DNA of 5,127 nucleotides from Bdellovibrionales bacterium (GTDB taxonomy: Bacteria > Bdellovibrionota > Bdellovibrionia > Bdellovibrionales > JAMPXM01). Location of the stretch: assembly GCA_005793615.1 (NCBI GenBank), contig SXRI01000155.1, positions 1 to 5,127 of the forward strand. Reading direction: 5' to 3'. Under the pieces are notes generated by a model that saw nothing but the letters and a program-made list of their open reading frames with translations, was not told where the DNA came from and ran no database searches. The position numbers and the translations under genes were made by a program. Below, one piece after another: positions 1 to 5,127 of the stretch (the stretch's first letter is position 1; the number at the start of each line of letters is the position of its first letter).

Positions 1-346
1 GGGTGAACGAATCCTCGATCTTGGCAAAAATAGTAACACCGCGCTCGCGCAAAAGACGCGAAGCAAAGCCAAGGCGTTCGCAACTATCATGGTTGCCTGG
101 TATGAGAAAAACCGGTAACTGCCTTTTGTTTGCTGTCTCATTTAAAAAACGATCGAGCAGTGTCACTGCCGCTTCGGGCGGAAGTGGGCGATCAAAAACA
201 TCTCCCGCGATCAACAGTCCGTGGGGCTTAGTGCGATCAATGAGTTCGAGTAGGCGTTCGAGTGCAAACGCCTGATCTTCAAGCAGGCTATGTCCGTAAA
301 GTTGGCGGCCGAGGTGCCAGTCAGATGTATGGAGTAAGCGAATCAT
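1..346 (-). CDS. sbcD: Nuclease SbcCD subunit D, N-terminal part (runs off left edge)
   Basis: This is the Mre11-like nuclease subunit of the SbcCD complex. The complex is a cytoplasmic, Mn-dependent exo/endonuclease that, with the SbcC ATPase, opens hairpins and processes DNA ends during replication and repair. I translated the frame by hand. It starts MIRLLHTSDWHLGRQLYG and gives 115 visible residues. The calcineurin-like metallophosphoesterase motifs are present in order: D9-x-H11, G48-D49-x-x-D52 and G84-N85-H86-D87. The family is usually about 380-420 residues, so roughly the first third is here. The cap domain and C-terminus lie beyond position 1. The ATG at 346-344 is the only sensible start, because an in-frame TGA lies at 385-383 with no ATG, GTG or TTG between them. 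The ribosome binding site is poor (GGGA a few bases before ATG). sbcC is expected downstream, outside the window. The identification is secure; the family is established and the motifs are directly visible. Confidence 0.93.
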   Translation of the reverse strand, partial: MIRLLHTSDWHLGRQLYGHSLLEDQAFALERLLELIDRTKPHGLLIAGDVFDRPLPPEAAVTLLDRFLNETANKRQLPVFLIPGNHDSCERLGFASRLLRERGVTIFAKIEDSFT

Positions 347-448
347 TTTCCCAGCGATTGTCGACGAAGAACAGGTCGACTTTCAAGGAAAAAGAGCTAC
401 TCGACGCCAATCAAGATGCCGCTCGCTACGTTATTCCCGCAGCAGCGA
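347..448 (-). other. Intergenic gap upstream of sbcD
   Basis: This 102-bp gap separates the stop codon of the DUF1501 gene from the sbcD start. Just after the stop there is a possible 7-bp hairpin (arms 442-448 and 423-429, one G-U pair, 12-nt loop). No run of T follows it on the minus strand, so it is not a convincing intrinsic terminator. Read-through from the upstream operon into sbcD is therefore possible. Nearer sbcD lies a GTCGAC inverted repeat, listed separately. No small gene or RNA gene was seen here. Confidence 0.6.
357..386 (-). promoter_or_regulatory. Weak candidate sbcD promoter overlapping an inverted repeat
   Basis: On the minus strand a TTGAAA box (386-381) is separated by 18 bases from GACAAT (362-357). 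These match the sigma-70 -35 and -10 consensus at 5 of 6 and 4 of 6 positions. The inverted repeat GTCGAC-N9-GTCGAC (360-365 and 375-380) almost fills the spacer and touches the -10 box, which is where a repressor operator would sit. If real, transcription would begin only a few bases before the sbcD ATG, giving an almost leaderless message. That would suit the poor ribosome binding site but also makes the call doubtful. GTCGAC is itself palindromic, so the pair may be chance. Confidence 0.2.
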
Positions 449-1735
449 CTATTTCTTCAGAATCAAATCCAGTGCCGGCAGCGAAGCCGGAGCCGAGCTG
501 AAGCGAGTTCGATCCAGGTTGAGTGCCGTGGCAACGGTGGCGGCCACATGTTCCGGAAAGATGAACTGAAACGCGTCACTCGCCGCCTCAGCTCGGGTTT
601 TCGCGATTTGACCGGTGGAGAAATTCATGGCGCTGGCGCAGTGTCGAGGTTCGCCGGTACCTGATTCCTTTCGCAGTACAAGCTGGCTGGCGCCGAGCGA
701 GGTGCCGCCAAGAATCCCGTTTCCGGCAAGGAGAACCGAGTTGGTCAATGGGTTGTGGTCTTTGCCCGCTGAAGCATTGAGCGCGGGGGTACGTGCGAAC
801 TCTGACACAACCATGAAGGTGGTGGCGTCAAAAAGACTTCCGGTCCCGTAGGGTAGGCTCTTGAAGATCTTGAAGACATGTGCGACCGAATCCCAAACCT
901 GTTTTTGATTTTGCAAATGGATTTTCTCATGCTGGGCGTGGGTATCGAGAAAAACGGCGATGTCGATCATTCCCTGCATCGCCGCGCCACTCATGAACGA
1001 GGCCGCCAGAACCGCAGCCGTTTTACGTGTCTGCGAAAGAGTATCAGAACCTGAAGTCCCGGCCGTGATCTCGTCTTTGACGAGATCGAATGATTTGAGC
1101 AGATCTTTCTGAATCGCGCTGTTCTTTAGAAGTGCCATTTGCGAACGATGCATTTCGCCTGTGTCAGGAAGTTTGCTGACATAGTCGGCAAATGCGGTGA
1201 GATCGGCCGCCGAACGCAAATTGAGCAGATTGTCGGCCCGTGTCGGCATGATATCGCGGTTGGCGCGTTTCAAGCTTTGATTGAAGACTACGCCGAATGG
1301 TCCATTGTTGCCGGCATGTGAAACCTCAACTGGCAAGTCAGCGGCGCGACCCTCGGGATCACCGGTCGAAATATAATCGAGATTCGCCGGATGACTAACA
1401 TTGGCGTCAGACATGAACACACCATTGACGACAGCGAGATCCGAGGCGTACGGCATGAGGGCTGCGGCCGATGGTCCGAAGCTCAGCGTGCCCGATTTTA
1501 GAATCTCCGACGGCGCGTACTCGATAAACATATCAGAGTATTCAAATCCGGCACCACGCACCTTAGGATCTAGGCCGAGTGTGACGTCCCAACCGTTAGC
1601 GGCACGAATCATCACGAAGAAACGCCGTTTGTTGTTTAGCGGTGTCGCCCACGCTGGAAGCGTATGAAGAGACGGCGCGAGTGAGGCCAGTAAAATGGAT
1701 TTTATAAGTTCTCGACGGTTCATGATTTGCTTCAT
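449..1735 (-). CDS. Tat-exported DUF1501 family protein
   Basis: This 428-residue protein belongs to the DUF1501 family, which has an alkaline phosphatase/sulfatase-like fold and is mostly exported and uncharacterised. The N-terminus has a twin-arginine signal (NRRELIK at 6-12), a hydrophobic stretch at about 13-29 and a likely cleavage site after AWA (residue 30), so export in folded form is expected. Family landmarks are VMIRAANGWD...LDPK at 41-58, SHPAN at 114-118, FLDTHAQHE at 262-270 and the signature SEFARTP at 311-317. GKDHNPL (324-330) and LAGNGILGG (336-344) follow. Asp and His in these motifs are possible metal ligands (inferred by fold analogy). The length is normal for the family. 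The start at 1735 has a weak AAGAG ten bases upstream. A second ATG at 1723 would give MNRRELIK, equally acceptable for a Tat signal. The gene begins 18 bp after the preceding stop and is the last of the apparent four-gene operon. The substrate is unknown. Confidence 0.85.
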   Translation of the reverse strand: MKQIMNRRELIKSILLASLAPSLHTLPAWATPLNNKRRFFVMIRAANGWDVTLGLDPKVRGAGFEYSDMFIEYAPSEILKSGTLSFGPSAAALMPYASDLAVVNGVFMSDANVSHPANLDYISTGDPEGRAADLPVEVSHAGNNGPFGVVFNQSLKRANRDIMPTRADNLLNLRSAADLTAFADYVSKLPDTGEMHRSQMALLKNSAIQKDLLKSFDLVKDEITAGTSGSDTLSQTRKTAAVLAASFMSGAAMQGMIDIAVFLDTHAQHEKIHLQNQKQVWDSVAHVFKIFKSLPYGTGSLFDATTFMVVSEFARTPALNASAGKDHNPLTNSVLLAGNGILGGTSLGASQLVLRKESGTGEPRHCASAMNFSTGQIAKTRAEAASDAFQFIFPEHVAATVATALNLDRTRFSSAPASLPALDLILKK

Positions 1736-1753
1736 GGTTTCACGGCTCTTTCG

Positions 1754-2569
1754 TTAGTAGCGAAGTGTATCTTCGATGTTGATGAGAAATTTCAGCATCA
1801 TACTGGTATAGACAACCGAGAGTTCGCTCGGGGGTTGACCAAGAAAATCATAACGGTGATCGGGGGTTTTCTCAAAGCGATCGATTTCATCTAGGAATCG
1901 CTGTAGCAGGGCTCCTTCGGAAGGAGCAATGCCAAGATCGATGATGACATCCTCAGGACCGATCGCAGCTCGCACGAAGCTCTGCACGAGTTTGGTCTTG
2001 CTGGCGGGGCTGAGAGTCTTCCAGCGGCAGGTGAACGACGATAAGCTTGGATTGGTGTCGAAGCTCGAAGAGATCTCGCCATTACTGCGGCATTCCTTTA
2101 CGACTTCTGCTGTGTACTGGTTTTCAAAGTCCTTCACGGTGATCGTGCGGTTTTTGACTTCCGCCGAACCATCGCGTTTATAAACCATGTAGAAGGAATT
2201 TACGGCGTCAGTACTCTCCGCTTTGATATAAGCGACAAGGCAAGTGGCATACCAATTGACGAAAGACGAATTAGGGCGACTGACTGAAGGAACGCCGGTC
2301 GCGGGTTCGTTATCGCCGAGCACGCCGCGGTTGTCCATGTTGAGAAGGCGACATGATTCGGGAACATTTTGTTGGAGTGCGAGCGGGAACTTCACGTTGA
2401 AGGTGCGAATGATCTCGTCGGGCGCTGGGTAACGATCCCAATTTTGCTCGAAAGCGGTTTTGTGAATCAGGCGTGGATCAATTGTTGGTGCACTCGCTCG
2501 AGCACCGCTGCTCGCGGCAACGAGTGAGTATGCAATGACCGAAAGAAAGGAAATTGTTCGCAGAGTCAC
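1754..2569 (-). CDS. Exported protein of unknown function with four cysteines
   Basis: I do not recognise this 271-residue protein. It starts with a clear Sec signal peptide: basic MTLR, a hydrophobic core to about residue 19, and probable cleavage after ARA at residue 25. The mature part has four cysteines (C73, C110, C160, C181), which could form two disulfides in the periplasm, and no CxxCH haem motif. No other transmembrane segment is evident. The C-terminal third looks helical and charged (for example LLQRFLDEIDRFEK at 221-234). The start is GTG at 2569-2567. It overlaps the TGA of the cytochrome gene by four bases (GTGA) and lies six bases after a perfect AAGGAGG, so translation is very likely coupled. 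Its position between a dihaem cytochrome and a DUF1501 gene suggests it works with them, perhaps as an accessory or docking subunit. That is inference from context only. Confidence 0.8.
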   Translation of the reverse strand: MTLRTISFLSVIAYSLVAASSGARASAPTIDPRLIHKTAFEQNWDRYPAPDEIIRTFNVKFPLALQQNVPESCRLLNMDNRGVLGDNEPATGVPSVSRPNSSFVNWYATCLVAYIKAESTDAVNSFYMVYKRDGSAEVKNRTITVKDFENQYTAEVVKECRSNGEISSSFDTNPSLSSFTCRWKTLSPASKTKLVQSFVRAAIGPEDVIIDLGIAPSEGALLQRFLDEIDRFEKTPDHRYDFLGQPPSELSVVYTSMMLKFLINIEDTLRY

Positions 2570-4095
2570 TTCGCTCCTCCTTGATCAGGGGCTTTGGTGT
2601 TGGGAGCAGTCGGCAGTGGTTTGATTTGACCTTTGCCATTGGCGTCGGCCGCACCTTCGTTGAGCCAGCGCTTGAGAAGTTCGAGATCACGGGGATTCCA
2701 CCTTGTCCAATCACGCGGCATTTTGCGTTTATCATCATCGGCAAGGTTCATACGCTCACGCATTCTTTCAAGGAGTTCTGGATCAATGAGTTGCGTCGGT
2801 ATCGCCGCGAACTCAGGGATAGTACCCATGGCATTATGGCAAGAGTCACAACGCTTAAGGAGCGGGCTCACGTGAAGCTGAGTGAGCATTTCGATCTTGC
2901 GGGGCTTTTCGCGAAACTCGGGGGCTTTGACCAAGAGACGGATAAAATCATTGGCGCGATGCCCGAGTCGGTCGAAGTCCGCGGTGAGTTCGGATTTTCG
3001 GCTTGGCAGCAGAAAGACATCTTGGCCGATGAGTTGGCTCCAGAACCACTCCACCTGGCAAGCGCTATACTCGGGCGTTTTCGCGATCGCAGCACCGAGT
3101 TCGCCGATCCCTTTAACGGTAACGTTGACCTTTTGCCCGCCGGGACGAGCGAAAACTAAGGCGCCCGGTGCCAGCTCCGTGTTCAAAGTCAGACCGAAAT
3201 TTTGAAAGGTCTTGCCCATCGGATCGAGCTTGTAGTGGCAGGTGGCGCATTGGGGCTGACCTCCGTGGCGAGCGGCATCTGAAATACTCATGCCGTCCTG
3301 CAGTTCCTTTTCGGTCACTGTGCCGTGATCAACTGTGCCGAAGGCCTGCGCGAGCACAGCAGCCTTTTTGTCCTTCGGCGGTGGCACTACCGGCGACATC
3401 GGGTCGCAATAGAAAATACGAAACACGGCGGCCGCACGACGGCGGTTCTTGTTGACGTTGGTGGTGTTATAACGCGAAAGAAAACGCGCCGTGGTCAATG
3501 CGCCCGCGATTCGTGGATCGTCAGCTGCGAAACTCACTGGAACAGGTGGTTTACCTGGATCCAAGAGTGTTTCATCACTTAGAGATGACATTAAAGGCTC
3601 AAAGGTGCGCAGGTCAGTTAAAGCACCGGCAAAATAGTCTTTGCCGGTCAGTAGGGTGTCCCAGGAGAGATTGTCACGCGCGATACGCGAGAACAGGTCA
3701 AGAAGAGCATCAGGATGCTCAGAACGTGGCGTGCCGTAGTACCCTTGTGAGATTGGACCGGTAACAGATGTGAGTCTTGGAACCTCAGGAGTCCGCAGTT
3801 GAAAAAGTTCGGCAAGGCGAAACACCATGCGGTCTTGGTAGTGCGGTGAGGTTATGTATTGATCGATCTTGGCATCGAAATAAGCCTGCCGTTTTGCGGG
3901 CTCATTCTCGACCGCTTCAAGTTCGGCGTACTCGGCCGGCGTTGGTTGAAGTCCGCGCAGGTGCAAGCTGAGTTTACGGAGATAGCTGGCGTCGCTAAGC
4001 CGCGCTCGCGGCGCCGTATCCGCCATGGCGGTATCAGTAAACAAAGCGAATGAAATAAGCAGCAAAGCGATGAGTAATGTAGTCAAGCGATTCAT
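2566..4095 (-). CDS. Exported dihaem c-type cytochrome, DUF1549/DUF1588/DUF1585-like
   Basis: This 509-residue protein probably carries electrons in the periplasm. Numbering is from the ATG at 4095, chosen because TTGGAG lies six bases upstream and MNRLTTLLIALLL opens a clean Sec signal cut after AMA (residue 25). An in-frame ATG at 4179 would overlap the preceding gene and place 28 residues before the signal, so it is rejected. Residues about 35-97 resemble DUF1549 (SYLRKLSLHLRGLQPTPAEY, then a TSPHYQDRM-type motif). Residues about 197-317 resemble DUF1588, with RYNTTN at 208-213, FYCDP near 230 and haem motif CATCH at 283-287 followed by KLDPMG. Residues about 327-397 resemble DUF1585. A C-terminal class I cytochrome-like domain has CDSCH at 416-420 and a possible axial Met in KMPRD (M459). 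Family assignment rests on motif resemblance, not on a search. It lies 26 bp after the preceding gene and is coupled to the next. Confidence 0.8.
   Translation of the reverse strand: MNRLTTLLIALLLISFALFTDTAMADTAPRARLSDASYLRKLSLHLRGLQPTPAEYAELEAVENEPAKRQAYFDAKIDQYITSPHYQDRMVFRLAELFQLRTPEVPRLTSVTGPISQGYYGTPRSEHPDALLDLFSRIARDNLSWDTLLTGKDYFAGALTDLRTFEPLMSSLSDETLLDPGKPPVPVSFAADDPRIAGALTTARFLSRYNTTNVNKNRRRAAAVFRIFYCDPMSPVVPPPKDKKAAVLAQAFGTVDHGTVTEKELQDGMSISDAARHGGQPQCATCHYKLDPMGKTFQNFGLTLNTELAPGALVFARPGGQKVNVTVKGIGELGAAIAKTPEYSACQVEWFWSQLIGQDVFLLPSRKSELTADFDRLGHRANDFIRLLVKAPEFREKPRKIEMLTQLHVSPLLKRCDSCHNAMGTIPEFAAIPTQLIDPELLERMRERMNLADDDKRKMPRDWTRWNPRDLELLKRWLNEGAADANGKGQIKPLPTAPNTKAPDQGGAK
2576..2582 (-). 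promoter_or_regulatory. Strong Shine-Dalgarno site inside the cytochrome gene, serving the next gene
   Basis: AAGGAGG on the minus strand lies six bases before the GTG at 2569. It is formed by the last codons of the upstream cytochrome (Gln-Gly-Gly). Together with the four-base GTGA overlap it fixes the downstream start at GTG and indicates translational coupling of the two genes. Confidence 0.8.
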
Positions 4096-4101
4096 TTTAA
4101 T

Positions 4102-4107
4102 CTCCAA
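4102..4107 (-). promoter_or_regulatory. Ribosome binding site deciding the cytochrome start
   Basis: TTGGAG on the minus strand is followed by the six-base spacer ATTAAA and the ATG at 4095-4093. It lies in the 26-bp gap after the stop of the upstream gene. It supports the signal-peptide start rather than the longer frame opening at 4179. Confidence 0.75.
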
Positions 4108-4121
4108 AAGACATCGATAGA

Positions 4122-5127
4122 TCATTCGTACACCGGAAGAGGGCTGTAGTTTTGCACCGAGGTGAATTCCATGACCCACCTTTGATAGTTCGAGCTGACA
4201 TTGGACTGTTGCATGAGTTCATTCATCGCCGGACTTCCCTGAATATAGACTTGCGGAGTGATTTTGTTTTGCAGTTGATCGAGGAGTTTTGGAAAATACC
4301 CCTGAGCATCGGCCAAGAGATTCGAAGACAAACCAGTTTGGCAAATTTCGTGATCGTTGAGTTTCATCGTTAAACTCAAAGTTGGCCGAAGATTCAAGAT
4401 GTCAAAACTGGTGAGATCGCCAGTGATACGTTCCGCTGAATCAATGCGCATGCGATTAATTGCCGTGCGAGTGAGTTTAACGCCATTAGCTCCGCCGACC
4501 GTGCGATTCTCGTTGTAGCCGGTTTCGGGGTTAGCGACGTTGTCTTCGCTATCCCAGCGGCTGACCTGAAGACTCAAGGGAGCATCTTTAGCCTCTCCGG
4601 GTAACCAGGAGAAATCGTCGCATTCAATCTCATGCGCCGGAAGGCCGGCAGAGATAGCAGGATACTTCTTAGACAGCGGGCCGCCCGTGAACATGATGAA
4701 CGGTACTTCAAGGGGATTCGTGTTACGGATAGTGCCGTTCGGGCCCATATACTCCGTGACTCTTTGCACGGGTTTTCCGAGCTTGGTGGTATCGGGGTGT
4801 GTTGTCCAAATCACTACCATGCGATAAAAGCGCAACATATAGTTATAGGTGCACTTCATGTTTTGCCGATTCGAACAATTGTTATCGGCGACCTGAAAGC
4901 TGGATTTGAAGTGAGCCGAATCAACGTTGGCGTACTTCATCATGGCTTCGCGACCATCTTTGAACCGTATAGTAATAGGCTGACCGTCACCGCTCTCTAC
5001 TGTCGCAACAGGTGTGGGCGACGGAATTGGCGTCGGCGATGGCGTTGCTGTCGGAGTTGGCGTTGCTGTCGGAGTTGGCGTTGCTGTCGGAGTTGGCGTT
5101 GCTGTCGGAGTTGGCGTTGCTGTCGGA
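4122..5127 (-). CDS. Secreted protein of unknown function with Thr-Pro repeat linker (N-terminus missing)
   Basis: The frame is open from its TGA at 4124-4122 to the right edge, giving 334 visible residues with the true start beyond 5127. An ATG at 4943 lies inside the frame. It should not be taken as the start, because the reading frame continues upstream through coherent coding sequence. Visible residues 1-39 are a low-complexity linker of TPTPTA repeats ending in PSPTPIPSPTP. A folded part of about 295 residues follows, beginning VATVESGDGQPITIRF. It contains four cysteines (C84, C92, C169 and C262 in visible numbering), no haem motif and no obvious membrane segment. Such linkers commonly tether lipoproteins or surface proteins in deltaproteobacteria-like lineages, so a lipobox or signal peptide is expected upstream. 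I do not recognise the folded domain. It is the first visible gene of the operon with the cytochrome and DUF1501 genes, which suggests a shared role at the cell envelope. Confidence 0.8.
   Translation of the reverse strand, partial: PTATPTPTATPTPTATPTPTATPTPTATPSPTPIPSPTPVATVESGDGQPITIRFKDGREAMMKYANVDSAHFKSSFQVADNNCSNRQNMKCTYNYMLRFYRMVVIWTTHPDTTKLGKPVQRVTEYMGPNGTIRNTNPLEVPFIMFTGGPLSKKYPAISAGLPAHEIECDDFSWLPGEAKDAPLSLQVSRWDSEDNVANPETGYNENRTVGGANGVKLTRTAINRMRIDSAERITGDLTSFDILNLRPTLSLTMKLNDHEICQTGLSSNLLADAQGYFPKLLDQLQNKITPQVYIQGSPAMNELMQQSNVSSNYQRWVMEFTSVQNYSPLPVYE
5041..5127. repeat. Perfect 18-bp tandem repeat, at least 4.8 copies, continuing past the edge
   Basis: The plus-strand unit GGCGTTGCTGTCGGAGTT occurs in four complete identical copies (5041, 5059, 5077, 5095), then 15 bases of a fifth at 5113-5127. 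On the coding strand it spells Thr-Pro-Thr-Pro-Thr-Ala. Degenerate relatives of the unit lie at 5011-5040. Because the unit is a multiple of three, copy changes alter linker length without breaking the frame. Complete identity between copies points to recent expansion by slippage or recombination. The window ends inside the array, so the true copy number is unknown. Confidence 0.97.

Noticed and set aside
423..448. Hairpin after the DUF1501 stop as an intrinsic terminator
   Set aside because: The stem is only 7 bp with a G-U pair and a 12-nt loop, and no T-run follows it on the minus strand.
3..664. Overlapping short plus-strand open frames at the left end
   Set aside because: They are antisense to sbcD and the DUF1501 gene, have compositionally odd translations rich in Arg and Ser, and show no motifs.
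2554..3159. Plus-strand open frame of 201 codons
   Set aside because: It lies entirely opposite the cytochrome gene (and the start of its neighbour), whose haem motifs, signal peptide and ribosome binding site are clear. It has no ribosome binding site of its own or recognisable motifs.
4096..4179. Upstream ATG at 4179 extending the cytochrome by 28 residues
   Set aside because: It overlaps the end of the preceding gene, puts 28 polar residues before the signal peptide and lacks the well-spaced TTGGAG seen before the ATG at 4095.
4941..4943. ATG at 4943 as the true start of the rightmost gene
   Set aside because: The same frame continues without a stop to the window edge through a Thr-Pro linker typical of secreted proteins, so the ATG is internal.
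5041..5127. Repeat array as a CRISPR
   Set aside because: The units are 18 bp, directly abutting with no spacers, and lie in frame within a coding region.

Overview
The window carries five protein-coding genes, all read from the minus strand. Both end genes run off the edges. In transcription order (right to left) they are: a secreted protein of unknown function with a proline/threonine repeat linker (4122 to beyond 5127); a dihaem c-type cytochrome of the DUF1549/DUF1588/DUF1585 type (2566-4095); a small exported protein of unknown function (1754-2569); a Tat-exported DUF1501 protein (449-1735); and the N-terminal third of the DNA repair nuclease subunit SbcD (346 to beyond 1). The plus strand holds only shadow frames. 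No RNA gene, insertion sequence, CRISPR array or attachment site was seen.

The first four genes are tightly packed, with gaps of 26 bp, a 4-bp overlap and 18 bp, and look like one operon. Three of them begin with a visible export signal. The fourth has lost its N-terminus to the window edge, but its repeat linker and cysteines fit an extracytoplasmic protein. The cytochrome would use Sec and receive haem in the periplasm, while the DUF1501 protein carries a twin-arginine motif. DUF1501 proteins are often encoded beside DUF1549/DUF1553 or DUF1592/1588/1585 cytochrome-like proteins, especially in Planctomycetes but also in Myxococcota, Bdellovibrionota and some gammaproteobacteria. The pair here follows that known association. 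The two other proteins are not recognised and may be lineage-specific partners. The substrate of such systems is not established.

sbcD follows after a 102-bp gap with no convincing terminator. It begins a different, housekeeping function (SbcCD exonuclease). It may have its own weak promoter, which overlaps a GTCGAC inverted repeat.

Organism: base composition is near 50% GC. The Thr-Pro repeat linker, the Tat-exported DUF1501 protein and the multi-domain cytochrome fit a Gram-negative environmental bacterium, perhaps Bdellovibrionota or another former deltaproteobacterial group. This is a weak inference. The right edge falls inside a perfect 18-bp tandem repeat, so it could be an assembly break.
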